From Bradyrhizobium sp. CCGUVB1N3 (GTDB lineage Bacteria; Pseudomonadota; Alphaproteobacteria; Rhizobiales; Xanthobacteraceae), in the NCBI RefSeq assembly GCF_024199925.1, contig NZ_JANADR010000001.1, positions 3,658,001 to 3,722,000 of the forward strand: DNA of 64,000 nt, given 5' to 3'. This document shows positions 38,138-47,283 of the stretch, piece after piece. A model generated the notes under the pieces. The model had not been told where the DNA came from. It ran no database searches and saw only the letters and a program-made list of their open reading frames with translations. The position numbers were made by a program, and so were the translations under genes. Position 1 is the first letter of the stretch, and each line of letters begins with the position of its first letter.

Positions 38138-39296
38138 GCACATCGGTACGATTGCGGCGGCGCTGGCCCGCGCGCAGGCCGAACTGACCAACCCGGAAAA
38201 GACCCTGACCGCTCAGATCCGCTCGCCATTCCTGCGCGATGACGATCGGACCTTCCGCTACGCCTCGCTGGCCTCGGGCCTGGACATCGTGCGCAAGACC
38301 CTAAGCCAGCAGGAGATCGCCACCATCCAGATCACCCGGGTCGAGCCGGCGACCGGCCAGATCCACCTCACCACCCTCCTCGCCCACTCCTCGGGCGAGT
38401 GGATCTCCTCGGACTGGCCGGTCTGTGCCACCAGAGATGTCGAGGCGCCGCACCGGATGGGAGCGGCGCTGACCTATGCGCGGCGCTATGCCCTGTTCGC
38501 CCTGGTCGGGATTGCCGGCGAGGACGATCTGGACGCGCCGGACGCGCTGGCAGGCGTGCCGGAGGCCGAGCCGCAAGCGCCTCTTAGCGCCAAAGCCAAG
38601 CCCGCCAAGGGCGTCCTCAACCGCGCGCCGGTGCTGGGGCCGCCACAGTCCGCCAAGCTGCGGGAGCAGCTGCTGGGGCAGCTCGCAGCGGTGCCTCCCG
38701 GCAACGGCCTGCTCACCTGGGCCAAGGCCAGCCTTCCGCTCAAGAATAGCCTGCTGGAGGCCGACGCTCGGATGGTCGAAGCCACTTATCGGGCCAAGCT
38801 CGAGACCGCCTCAGGTCGCGCAGCCAGCGTCGTCCAACAATCGCCCGTCTCAGATGGCGAGCAAAACCCACGCCCAGAACCACTCGCGGCAGCTGATGCG
38901 GTCGCCGAGGCGGCGCTGCAGCCAGCGGCGCCCGAGACAGGGCTCGCCCATCCCAAGGACCCGCCCCGTAAGCGCAGCAAGGCGCACCTGCTGTTCGTCC
39001 GAGACCAACCCTGCCTGGTCTGCCAGCAAACCCCGTGCGATGCGCACCACCTCAAATTCGCCCAGCCGCGTGCCCTGGGCCAGAAGGTCAGCGACGAGTT
39101 CACGGTGCCGCTGTGCCGCGCCCATCACCAGGAGCTGCACCGGCATGGCAACGAACGGGCGTGGTGGGCGAACCTGCAGATCGCGCCGTTGCCGGTGGCA
39201 GAGGAGCTGTGGGCGGCGAGCCCCGTCCACCGCCCACCCAACGCGGCTGTCGGCACCGCGGCCCTCCCAAGCCTCGGTTCGGAGGCCTCACCATGA
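38121..39296 (+). CDS. ERF-family single-strand annealing protein with DUF968/HNH-like tail
   Basis: This is a 391-residue protein. The ERF domain covers residues 1-140, with [40 protein letters not shown] and [20 protein letters not shown] low-complexity linker follows. Residues 290-370 are a zinc/HNH-like module ([20 protein letters not shown], then [17 protein letters not shown]) of the DUF968 type, with Cys-x2-Cys, His-His, and Cys-x2-His-His. A fusion of the two is unusual and may join strand annealing to a nicking activity. It overlaps the next gene by 4 bp. Confidence 0.85.
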   Translation: MHQASEHIGTIAAALARAQAELTNPEKTLTAQIRSPFLRDDDRTFRYASLASGLDIVRKTLSQQEIATIQITRVEPATGQIHLTTLLAHSSGEWISSDWPVCATRDVEAPHRMGAALTYARRYALFALVGIAGEDDLDAPDALAGVPEAEPQAPLSAKAKPAKGVLNRAPVLGPPQSAKLREQLLGQLAAVPPGNGLLTWAKASLPLKNSLLEADARMVEATYRAKLETASGRAASVVQQSPVSDGEQNPRPEPLAAADAVAEAALQPAAPETGLAHPKDPPRKRSKAHLLFVRDQPCLVCQQTPCDAHHLKFAQPRALGQKVSDEFTVPLCRAHHQELHRHGNERAWWANLQIAPLPVAEELWAASPVHRPPNAAVGTAALPSLGSEASP

Positions 39297-39871
39297 ACGG
39301 CCCCTTCCAAACGGCACATCAGCTGACCGCGACCGCACTGCCGGCAGAGTTTGAGGTGTTGGCACCGCCGCCGCTGCTGCTCCCGGGCGAACAGCTCGAG
39401 CACTACCAGGCGCTACGGCAGGCGATCTTCGCCGACCTCGCGCCCCGATCCGCCATTGAGTGGCTGGTCGCGATCGATGTCGCTGAACTCTCCTGGGAGA
39501 TCCAGCGCTACCGGGTGCTGAGGCACAAGGTTCTTGAGACCTATCGCCAGAAGGCAATCGAAGCTGCGCTCCGCAGCATCGACATGATCGGGATCGCCCC
39601 CGAATTCCAAGATGAGGCTGAATACTACACCCTGCAAAACGCCCTGAGCTGGCGGACAAATGCGGCGGCTGCGACCGAGATCGACACGCGTCTTGCACGC
39701 TATGGCTTCGACCAAGAGGCCATCAACACGGAAGTCTACGCACAGGCCCGCGAGATCTTCGTGCTGTTCGAGGGCCTGCTCAATGCCGCACAAGCCAAAC
39801 GCATGCTGCTGCTGCGCGAGATCAGGAATCAGCGCCTCGCGGGCGGGCCGCTGCGTCAGAGATCAGGTTGA
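39293..39871 (+). CDS. Hypothetical protein, last island gene
   Basis: This 192-residue protein starts [20 protein letters not shown]. It is helical, with [41 protein letters not shown] and [21 protein letters not shown]. This arrangement is shared by short Rhizobiales proteins found with the STGPKT-type protein at 36635. No function is known. It ends 9 bp inside the convergent epimerase gene. Confidence 0.7.
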   Translation: MNGPFQTAHQLTATALPAEFEVLAPPPLLLPGEQLEHYQALRQAIFADLAPRSAIEWLVAIDVAELSWEIQRYRVLRHKVLETYRQKAIEAALRSIDMIGIAPEFQDEAEYYTLQNALSWRTNAAAATEIDTRLARYGFDQEAINTEVYAQAREIFVLFEGLLNAAQAKRMLLLREIRNQRLAGGPLRQRSG

Positions 39872-40744
39872 GGTCCCAACCGCAATCCGAAATGAAAGTA
39901 TCTCCTCCCCGCCCGGCGCGATATGCATCACGCCGGGTTTGCTTGTGAACGCGCCGTCGAAGCCGGCCGGACTTGCAGTGCCCCGCCACGGCTCGATACA
40001 GAGGAACGGCGCGCCCGATGGCTTGGACCAGATCCCGACCTCGCGGAAGCCACTCCACGATACCTCTACCCATGGCCCCTGCCCGGCGGCATAACGGATC
40101 GAGCTGCTGTTGATCTGGTCAAGGATTATCGCATCGTCGGTAAAGAGGGCTTCAGATAGCGGCAGCACCTTGCCGCGCACCGGCGTGGGCTCCAGTGCTG
40201 CACGCAACAGACCGCCCTCCAGCCGGCGGATCGGATTCGGCTCATCCGCAGCGAAGGTCAGGGCGTAACTCTCCTTGGGCAAGCCGGGCTTGAGCGGCCA
40301 ATTGAATGCAGGATGGCCGCCGAGCGAGGCCGGCAACGTCTCCTCGCCCGTGTTGCTGATCGTCAACATCAATTCCAGGCCAGCGTCATCGAGCGTATAC
40401 GCGGCCACAAGACGAAACGCGAACGGATAGAGCGCGCGCGTCGCCGCGTCGTCGCAGAGCTCAAGCACGCAACGCGATGACGTGCGCTCGAGACAGATGA
40501 AGCGCCGGTCGCGCGCAAACCCATGCTGGGTCAGCCGGTAGGTTTGGCCGCCATTGTGCAGCTCATCGTTCTTGAGGCGGCCGACGATCGGAAACAGCAG
40601 CGGCGCATGGCGCGGCCATTCCGGTCCGGCCTGCCAGATGAGCTCGAGGCCGCTGTCGTGCTTGAGTGAGCACAGTTCAGCGCCCTGCGCCTTGATGGTC
40701 GCCGCCAAAGCGCCGCCTCGAATAGAGTGGGTGTCGTCCGTCAT
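39863..40744 (-). CDS. Aldose-1-epimerase family protein with replaced 3' end
   Basis: This 293-residue protein starts MTDDTHSIRGGALAATIKAQ. The galactose-mutarotase fold has LLFPIVGRLKNDELHNG, QHGFARDRRF (His), ASLGGHPAFNWPL (His) and SGAPFLCIEPWRGTASPAGF with the catalytic Glu. It belongs to the COG2017/YeaD-like branch. The last 64 codons have an older, diverged counterpart at 31854-32045, so the present C-terminus was probably brought in by the island. The frame is intact and the enzyme should work. Confidence 0.9.
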   Translation of the reverse strand: MTDDTHSIRGGALAATIKAQGAELCSLKHDSGLELIWQAGPEWPRHAPLLFPIVGRLKNDELHNGGQTYRLTQHGFARDRRFICLERTSSRCVLELCDDAATRALYPFAFRLVAAYTLDDAGLELMLTISNTGEETLPASLGGHPAFNWPLKPGLPKESYALTFAADEPNPIRRLEGGLLRAALEPTPVRGKVLPLSEALFTDDAIILDQINSSSIRYAAGQGPWVEVSWSGFREVGIWSKPSGAPFLCIEPWRGTASPAGFDGAFTSKPGVMHIAPGGEEILSFRIAVGTST

Positions 40745-40783
40745 CTTTCGCGAGCTCCAAAACGGGCCAGGCGATCGGCACGG

Positions 40784-40862
40784 CTATTGCGCGCCGGCCG
40801 GATGGCTCGACACATAGTCCTCATAGGCGCGCCTTACGCCCTCAGCAATCGGGGCAGTTTTG
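40784..40862 (-). pseudogene. C-terminal remnant of an SDR-type sugar epimerase
   Basis: The minus strand reads KTAPIAEGVRRAYEDYVSSH, then PAGAQ and a TAG stop. This is typical of the last helix of extended SDR nucleotide-sugar epimerases/dehydratases. Upstream of it the frame loses any resemblance. It ends 40 bp before the aldose-epimerase start, so the two were probably one operon whose first gene was truncated when the region to the right was inserted. Confidence 0.5.
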
Positions 40863-41065
40863 TGGAGTACGGGGAACTAGGCTGGATCTAGTCGCTCGGA
40901 AACAAGTGCGACGGTTCAGTTCCTGCCAGCATTGACGGATTTTACGATCGCCTCATATCGGTAGCCTCCTGGATTGCTGGCCGACTCAGGGGGCCCAGGT
41001 GCTCGCTGAAAAGTCCACTCCTTTCGGAAAGAAGCGACTAGGGTAGCATCCTCGATCCGAAGAGG

Positions 41066-42439
41066 TTAGCTTCTGAGGACACCGGTTGTGCCTACGAGAA
41101 CGAACTTGGAGAACAAATCCGAATACTCGAATGTCGCCGTATCGTAGCGATTCAGGACAAGCGTGCTCCACTGGCCCAGCAGCAAATTGCCATTCTCGTC
41201 GAACACGACGCTTCCGGCCACGGCGCATTTGACGGTGATCCGTTCGCCAGCGTGAAGCTTCGAAGATAGGATCGACACGGTCCCTTCAGTGTTCACGCCG
41301 ACAGCATAGAGGCCTTCGCAGACAACTGTACTTGGCGCCACGATAGACTTCAAGAGAGTGTAGTTCGCAACGGGAGCCACCGCAAATGTCGACAGCAGCT
41401 TATTGCCGTAAAGGTACCACCCTGAATTGGTGGACGCTCCGTTGAAGAATTGATCGGCCGCTCCTGCGCAATCGTTGTTGATGGCGGAGCCTCTGCAAGA
41501 GGCGCCCCCTTGAATGCAATAGCCGCCGCCTACGCCGTCCGAGGCGGCGTTCGTGAAGTGACAATTCTCGATTATGCTTCCGCTCGTTCCCCCCACATGC
41601 CGAATAGCTCGCTGGGTGTTCTCGAAATAACAACCGTGATGAAGGATGTTGATGCTGTTGTAAACGTAGAATGCGGTCTCAGCGGATTGCGAGGTGCAAC
41701 CGATGAACTTGATGTTGTAGGGAGCGTTGCCACCGACCGGGCTGCCACCTACGAGTTGACCGCCAGCGACTCCGGCGTTGTTGTACTCGGGGCCGATCTC
41801 GACGTTGGTACCGGTTCCTTTCGCGATGCCATCCAATTGGCACTCGCCATCGATGCTAAACTGACCGCACTGGCCTGTAAGCAGCAAGGCGCGCGAGTAG
41901 GTATCGTTAGCCCGAAAGATCGTGACGCGGCGCAGCTCGATGAATTGGTGCGCGTTCACGATGCCCGTTACGCCGCCACGAAACCACATTCCGAAGCCGC
42001 TGAAGCCCGAGACCGAAATATTCGAGAATATGGCCCACCAAAGTCCCCCGTTATAGGGAGCCTTGCTTGATGGGGTGGCACGAAGCTCGAAGCAGTTCTG
42101 CCTTGGATTTTCAGTGCTGCCTAGGCAAACGAAGTTCTCGTACCGACAATTGTTGACAGGGCCAGTATCCAACCTCCACATAGGATTGCTGGAGCCGCTC
42201 TTGGCTTTGAATGCGACGGGACGCTGGCCGACGCCGATGATGTCAACTCGGGCTTTCAGTGTGATGTTGTCCACGACATAGGCGACTCCGGCGGGAGGAG
42301 CGTAGACTTGACCGCCATTTGCTTGGGCGGCGCATGCATCAATAGCTGACTGAAGCGCTGCGCTGTCGTCTGTGGAACCGTCGCCGACCCCAGAAAAAAT
42401 GATTATGCCCAGTGCACCTTGGATCTCTTGCAAGCTCAT
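41066..42439 (-). CDS. Right-handed beta-helix protein, pectate-lyase superfamily
   Basis: This 457-residue protein has no signal peptide. The N-terminus has the Pectate_lyase_3 hallmark GVGDGSTDDSAALQSAIDACAAQ and GGQVYAPPAGVAYVVDNITL. Many short turns of a beta-helix follow (YENFVCLGS, NISVSGFSGFGMWF, INILHHGCYFENTQRAIRHV, IIENCHFTNAASDGV). The C-terminal part SILSSKLHAGERITVK to LFSKFVLVG resembles the end domain of phage tail-spike or adhesin-like proteins. It could be a polysaccharide lyase or a spike. GC is lower than the surroundings, suggesting transfer. Confidence 0.75.
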   Translation of the reverse strand: MSLQEIQGALGIIIFSGVGDGSTDDSAALQSAIDACAAQANGGQVYAPPAGVAYVVDNITLKARVDIIGVGQRPVAFKAKSGSSNPMWRLDTGPVNNCRYENFVCLGSTENPRQNCFELRATPSSKAPYNGGLWWAIFSNISVSGFSGFGMWFRGGVTGIVNAHQFIELRRVTIFRANDTYSRALLLTGQCGQFSIDGECQLDGIAKGTGTNVEIGPEYNNAGVAGGQLVGGSPVGGNAPYNIKFIGCTSQSAETAFYVYNSINILHHGCYFENTQRAIRHVGGTSGSIIENCHFTNAASDGVGGGYCIQGGASCRGSAINNDCAGAADQFFNGASTNSGWYLYGNKLLSTFAVAPVANYTLLKSIVAPSTVVCEGLYAVGVNTEGTVSILSSKLHAGERITVKCAVAGSVVFDENGNLLLGQWSTLVLNRYDTATFEYSDLFSKFVLVGTTGVLRS

Positions 42440-42537
42440 CTTCGAGTTCCCTCAGCCTGTCGATGGAACGGTTTGAACCCGCCATTCAACTCTTCTGAAG
42501 GATCTGTAATTCAGGTGTAAGCGGCAAGCTGAGGCCG

Positions 42538-43149
42538 TCAGGCGGCGTGGTTCCATGGCATAAGCGCGTCGATTTGGCTACTCGGCCAACCGTTGGCGAT
42601 ACGCCGAAGCGTTAGGGTGAGCCAGGCGAACGGATTGACGTGGTTCATCTTCGCCGTCTGCAGCAGTGTGGCGACGCTCGCCCAGGTCCGTCCGCCGCCA
42701 TCACTACCAGCGAAGAGACTAATTTTTCTCGTAATTGTTTGCGGCCTGATGGCGCGTTCGACGATGTTCGAATCGAGCTCGATGCGACCATCGGTCAGGA
42801 AGCGTTCGAAGATGGCACGGCGCGAGACGGCGTAGCGGATCGCCTCGGCCAGTTTTGATTTGCTGGAGATTCGCCGCAAGGTCTGCTCCCAGAGATCGAA
42901 GAGATCTGCAACGACCGCCGCGGAGGCTTGCTGGCGCGAGGCAACGCGTGTGTCGGGGTCACGACCACGCACGGTCTTCTCGACCTGCCAGAGCTTTGCC
43001 ATCCGCTCGATTGTCGTCGTTGCCACTCTCGAGCTCCCTGCAACGTGCAGCTCGTAGAACTTGCGCCTGCAGTGTGACCAGCAGCCAGCCAATGTGATGC
43101 CATCATTGCCGCGATCGGGGCGCGCCAATTTGTTATAGGCGGCATAGCC
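42538..43149 (-). pseudogene. tnpC: IS66 tnpC transposase, C-terminal part
   Basis: It encodes GYAAYNKLARPDRGNDGITL, the AGCWSHCRRKFYELH motif and the DDE Glu region ELDSNIVERAIRPQTITRKI, to the natural stop at 42538. It is 204 codons with the stop. Joined in frame to 45884-46864 it gives a 530-residue TnpC, the usual length. The break falls between Asp and Gly of QVD-GYAAYN. Confidence 0.92.
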
Positions 43150-43224
43150 GATGGAGTGGACGCCCCCCGACGGCATCAAATGTGCCAAAGTGCGGGTGTT
43201 TAAGACCCGGTAAGGAGGACGTCC

Positions 43225-43614
43225 ATGAACGAGATTAGCATCATTGGTTTGGATTTGGCAAAAAACGTCTTTCAGATCCACGGCGCGGGGCCAGACGGGA
43301 AGGTTGTTCTACGCAAGAAGCTCAACCGCGGCAGATTGCTCGAGTTTTTCGCCAGCTTGCCAAGCTGTGTGGTCGCGATGGAGGCCTGCGCCAGTGCTCA
43401 TTACTGGGGACGGGAGATCGGCAAATTCGGTCACGATGTCCGGCTGATCAATCCCTCCTACGTGAAGCCATTCCTCAAGCGCCAGAAGAACGATGCTGCA
43501 GATGCGGAAGCGATCGCCGAAGCCGCGTCGCGCCCAACGATGCGCTTCGTCGGCGTCAAGAGCGCCGAGAAGCAGGCTTCTTCCATGGCATTCAAGGTTC
43601 GCGACCTGTTGGTT
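43225..43614 (+). pseudogene. IS1111-type transposase, N-terminal part
   Basis: It starts MNEISIIGLDLAKNVFQIHG behind AAGGAGG. DEDD residues are in GLDLAK, VAMEACASAHYW and [18 protein letters not shown]. The frame is cut after KVRDLLV by the IS3 element. Joined to 44983-45618 it reads LLVRQRTQTINALRGHL without a gap and gives 341 residues. Confidence 0.92.
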
Positions 43615-43702
43615 AGAGCTGGCTCCGCAAATTCGGACAGTAGCTTGAGTGGATTTTCTGCCTGAGAGCGGCGAGGCTTCTTGCCGCGAATCAGGAGCGA
43701 AG

Positions 43703-44008
43703 ATGACGAAGAGGAGTCGCCGGACGCATTCTCCGGCATTCAAGGCAAAGGTGGCTTTGGCGGCCGTGAAGGGGGAGAAGACGTTGGCCGAGCTGGCGCA
43801 ATTGTTTGATGTCCATCCGAACCAGATCACGACCTGGAAGACCCAACTCCTGGAAGGCGCCGCCGGAGTGTTTGGGCAGGACAACGGACCGGCCGAGGCG
43901 CCGGTCGATTTGAAGGCGTTACATGCCAAGATCGGCGAGCTTGCGTTGGAGAACGATTTTTTGTCCGGCGCGCTCACCAAGGCGGGCCTGCTGAGCGCAA
44001 AGCGATGA
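43703..44008 (+). CDS. IS3-family transposase OrfA
   Basis: This 101-residue protein starts [20 protein letters not shown]. The helix-turn-helix [20 protein letters not shown] binds element ends, and a leucine-rich helix ([18 protein letters not shown]) supports pairing. It overlaps orfB by ATGA at 44005. AGGAG precedes the ATG. Complete. Confidence 0.93.
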   Translation: MTKRSRRTHSPAFKAKVALAAVKGEKTLAELAQLFDVHPNQITTWKTQLLEGAAGVFGQDNGPAEAPVDLKALHAKIGELALENDFLSGALTKAGLLSAKR

Positions 44009-44832
44009 TCGACCGCGACCATGATCTGTCTGTCGTGCGCCAGGCGAAGGTCCTGAACCTTGCCCGCAGTACGGTTTACTATGAACCTCGGCCGGTTTCG
44101 GCCGAGGACCTTGTCTTGATGCGCCGGCTCGATGAGCTGCACCTCGATTATCCCTTCGCAGGGGCGCGCATGCTGCGATCGCTGTTGCAGCGTGAGGGCA
44201 TGCAGATTGGCCGCCGCCACGTCGCGACGCTGATGAAGCGCATGGGGATCGAGGCGATCTATCGCCGTCCGAACACGAGCAAGCCCGCACCGGGCCACAA
44301 GATCTACCCGTACCTATTGCGCGGATTGAAGATCGAGCGGCCGAACCAGGTCTGGGCAATGGACATCAGCTACATTCCGATGCGACGTGGATTCGTCTAC
44401 CTCGCGGCGGTCGTCGATGTGTTCAGCCGACGGGTGTTGGTCCATCGCGTATCGATCACGATGGAGACGATATTCTGCGTCGAAGCGCTCCAGGAGGCGT
44501 TGGCGAAGCACGGCAGGCCCGAGATCTTCAACACGGATCAGGGTAGCCAGTTCACCAGCCTCGACTTCACCGGCGTGCTGCTGGACGCGAACATCGCCAT
44601 CAGCATGGACGGCAAGGGTGCCTGGCGCGACAACGTGTTCGTCGAGCGGCTGTGGCGCACTGTCAAATACGAGGAAGTCTATCTGCGTGCTTACGACAGC
44701 GTGCTCGAGGCGCGAGCATCGATTTCCAAATATCTGGCGTTCTACAACCGAGGACGTCCTCACTCGAGCCTTGACGAACGCACGCCCGACGAGGCTTACT
44801 TCGGCGCGCAAACGATGGTGACGGCCGCATGA
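44005..44832 (+). CDS. IS3-family transposase OrfB (DDE integrase)
   Basis: This 275-residue protein has an HTH_21-like helper region (LDYPFAGARMLRSLLQREG) and an rve integrase core. The DDE residues are in NQVWAMDISYIP (Asp), EIFNTDQGSQFTS (Asp) and NVFVERLWRTVKYEE (Glu). The tail YNRGRPHSSLDERTPDEAYF is typical. Complete and apparently functional. Confidence 0.94.
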   Translation: MIDRDHDLSVVRQAKVLNLARSTVYYEPRPVSAEDLVLMRRLDELHLDYPFAGARMLRSLLQREGMQIGRRHVATLMKRMGIEAIYRRPNTSKPAPGHKIYPYLLRGLKIERPNQVWAMDISYIPMRRGFVYLAAVVDVFSRRVLVHRVSITMETIFCVEALQEALAKHGRPEIFNTDQGSQFTSLDFTGVLLDANIAISMDGKGAWRDNVFVERLWRTVKYEEVYLRAYDSVLEARASISKYLAFYNRGRPHSSLDERTPDEAYFGAQTMVTAA

Positions 44833-44982
44833 TCGTCGCCAACGATTTTGCTGCGGCTCTGGTCGGGCTTACGCCCTCCCGACGCCACAGCAAAATCGTA
44901 AAGCCCCGCCTTCAGCATAACCCGGCAGGAATCCACTTAATTTTCGCGGGGCGCTGTCCAAACAACCGGGGCCAGCTCTGTT

Positions 44983-45618
44983 CGGCAGCGAACACAGACG
45001 ATCAATGCGTTACGCGGACATCTGATGGAATACGGCTTGATCGTCGCTCAGGGTATCAGACACATCCCTCGTTTGAAGGAGCTGATGGAAACATATCACG
45101 ACCTGCCCGATCTCGTCCGCGGCCTTTGCCAGGATCTCCTAAAGCATATTGAATCCCTGTCGGAGCAGATCGCAGAGCTGGAGAAGGGACTACGGGTTCG
45201 TGCCAGAGAGGACGATGTCGCCTCACGCTTGATGACCATTCCGGGCATCGGCGCAATCTGCGCCACAGCGATGGAAGCCTTAGCGCCCTCGGCGGAGACT
45301 TTTTCCAAAGGCCGTGATTTCGCGGCCTGGATTGGTCTCACGCCTAAACAGAATTCATCCGGAGGTAAGGACAGGCTCGGCCAAATCTCCAGGATGGGCC
45401 AACGAGATCTTCGACGCCTCCTTGTTCTTGGTGCAACCGCCGTGGTGCGCTGGGCAAGACGATATGGAGCGCCAGCCGGATCCTGGCTGGCGAGAATGGT
45501 TTCGAAGAAGCCCCCAAAGCTGATCGCAGTCGCTTTGGCAAACAAAATGGCGCGTATCGCTTGGGCCTTGATGGCCCACGGTGGCGTCTATCAAGCTCCG
45601 GCTTCTGGTACTGCGTAA
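44983..45618 (+). pseudogene. IS1111-type transposase, C-terminal part
   Basis: It encodes RQRTQTINALRGHLMEYGLI, the coiled segment SLSEQIAELEKGLR, and the transposase_20 region LMTIPGIGAICATAMEAL with FAAWIGLTPKQNSSGGKDRLGQISRMGQRDLRRLL, including the catalytic-Ser zone. It ends normally at 45618. Bases 45619-45883 are non-coding and are the candidate bridge-RNA region. Confidence 0.92.
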
Positions 45619-45883
45619 CGCAGAATCAGGGGACGCGAGACGTCGGGAATGTGGTAAGGTCTACCGGAGGATTATGGGCAAACGGTCAGAGACTGGATTG
45701 GAAGAATCATTAAGTCGATGAGTGCCAACAAGCACGCTTAGCCGAATTGGATCCGATCCACGCATTCCATAAGGGCCCGCGACGTGTCGAAGTCGCATCA
45801 CGAGGCCGGACACACGTCAGCACCCGACCACATGCCTATACCGAAGTGAGATTTTGCTTGCATTTACCGGGGCGTCCACACAC

Positions 45884-46864
45884 ATCCACTTGCAGGATGC
45901 CCCGATAACCATGGAGATGCCGGACCGTGCATTCGCCGGAGCGGCTGTCTTCAAAGCGATAAGCCACCATCGGGGGACCACTGCCACCAAATGTTCGGTC
46001 ATCTCGGGCATAGGCCCATAAGTAGGCCGTCTTCGTCGATCCGGAGCCGGGTGCGAGCGTCGGCAGGGTGGTTTCGTCGGCAAAGACCCGTTCGGCCTTC
46101 TTGACTTCGCTGAAGACGTAGTCGGCTACGATCTCGAGCTCGAAGCCGAGCTTGCCCATCCATTGCGCCATCAACTGGCGGTCGAGCTCGACCTTGTCGC
46201 GAGCGTAGATCGCCTCCTGCCGGTAGAGCGGCTGGCCATCGGCATATTTGGCGACGGCGATCTGGGCCAGAAGCGCTTCCGTCGGAATGCCGCCTTCAAT
46301 GATATGGGCCGGGGCCGGCGCCTGGATGACGCCGTCCGCGTTCTTGAAGGCATACCTGGGACGGCGCGTGACGATCACACGGAACTTCGCCGGCACCACA
46401 TCCAGACGCTCCGACACGTCCTCGCCGATCAGCACCTTCTGCTTGCCGGCATGCTCAGCCAGCTCTTCCGGCTCAATGACGGTTTCGACGCGTTCCAGAT
46501 GGGGCGCAAAGCCCTTGCGCCCACGAGGTGCACGCTTGCCGTCCGCTTGCGCTCGGCCCTTGCTGACCTGGGCCTTGATCGCTGCGATGCCGGTCTCGAT
46601 TTCCTCGAAGACGAAGGCCTGCTGTTCATCGTCGCCATTCGCAGAGCCGAGCTTTTCCGATCGCCGGCCGAACCGGGCGCGGTCGAAGGCCTTCAGGATC
46701 TGCGTCAGCCGCTCGATGCGCGCATCGGCATCGGCGTTGCGGGCCTTGAGATCGGCGACCTCGCTCTCAAGAGCATCAGTGCGGGCCGCCTTCCCAGCCA
46801 TGGCAAGCACCATGGCCTTCAGCGTCTCTACGTCATTCGGGAGGTCGAGATCGGGCGCCGTCAT
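45884..46864 (-). pseudogene. tnpC: IS66 tnpC transposase, N-terminal part
   Basis: 327 codons start MTAPDLDLPNDVETLKAMVL, with a leucine-zipper region, the FGRRSEKL motif, a Cys-poor zinc-binding-like region (SERLDVVPAKFRVIVTRRPRYAF) and the first DDE Asp zone VFADETTLPTLAPGSG. After GILQVD the frame runs into the IS1111 end and meets a stop 13 codons later. Confidence 0.92.
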
Positions 46865-46938
46865 TGGCTCGACCAGAGCACATTTTGCTCCGGTTCTCTC
46901 GCCCTTTCAGCTCACTGATTCACTTCGCCGCAGTGCTT

Positions 46939-47283
46939 TTACCCAACAATCTCCGGCGGCTTGACCGCCACGGTCCGGACCCGCTTCCAATCCATCCCAT
47001 CCACCAGTGCCATCAACTGCGCCGGGCTGAGCTGTACCCGATGATGCCCGATCCGCGGCCAACAGAACTTCGCCTTTTCAAGACGTTTCAAATAGAGGCA
47101 CACGCCGGAGCCATCCCACCATACGATCTTTATTCTGTCGGCTCTCTTGGCCCGGAAGACATAAAGCGCACCGTCGAACGGATCTGAGCCGGCATCGCGC
47201 ACAAGCGCAACAAGGCCATCGATACCCCTGCGGAAGTCGACTGGATGGCTGGCCAGGAACACCTTCACACCAGAGGGGATCAT
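46939..47283 (-). CDS. tnpB: IS66-family TnpB
   Basis: This 114-residue protein starts MIPSGVKVFLASHPVDFRRG, the standard IS66 Orf2 signature, and continues with DPFDGALYVFRAKRADRIKI and WWDGSGVCLYLKRLEKAKFC. Its start overlaps the tnpA stop by 4 bp. Intact, but useless without tnpC in cis. Confidence 0.94.
   Translation of the reverse strand: MIPSGVKVFLASHPVDFRRGIDGLVALVRDAGSDPFDGALYVFRAKRADRIKIVWWDGSGVCLYLKRLEKAKFCWPRIGHHRVQLSPAQLMALVDGMDWKRVRTVAVKPPEIVG

Larger units (their letters stand above)
32042..40053. mobile_element. Phage-like island integrated in the aldose-1-epimerase gene
   Basis: The epimerase N-terminal portion lies only on the right, while copies of its 3' end lie on both sides in the same orientation. 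This is the pattern left when an element carrying a replacement 3' end integrates within a gene. The longest shared core at the break is CTCGCGGAAGCCAC (32028-32041 and 40040-40053). The island holds eight genes, seven reading rightward and one opposite. They include terminase, methylase, nuclease and annealing-protein genes. No integrase is seen. Boundaries are good to within a few tens of bases. Confidence 0.7.
43615..44979 (+). mobile_element. IS3-family element inserted in the IS1111-type transposase
   Basis: The 1365-bp element has imperfect inverted ends, AGAGCTGGCTCCG at the left and CGGGGCCAGCTCT at the right. It is flanked by a 3-bp duplication GTT (43612-43614 and 44980-44982). orfA and orfB are both intact, so this innermost and youngest insertion may still be active. 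Confidence 0.93.
43150..45883 (+). mobile_element. IS110/IS1111-type element inserted in IS66 tnpC
   Basis: The ends are set by reconstructing tnpC. Subterminal inverted repeats GTGGACGCCCC (43156-43166) and GGGGCGTCCAC (45869-45879) lie 4-6 bp inside the ends, the IS1111-subgroup layout. Without the IS3 insertion the element is about 1.37 kb. It leaves 265 non-coding bases after the transposase, where this subgroup encodes its bridge RNA. No target duplication is seen, as expected. Confidence 0.88.
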
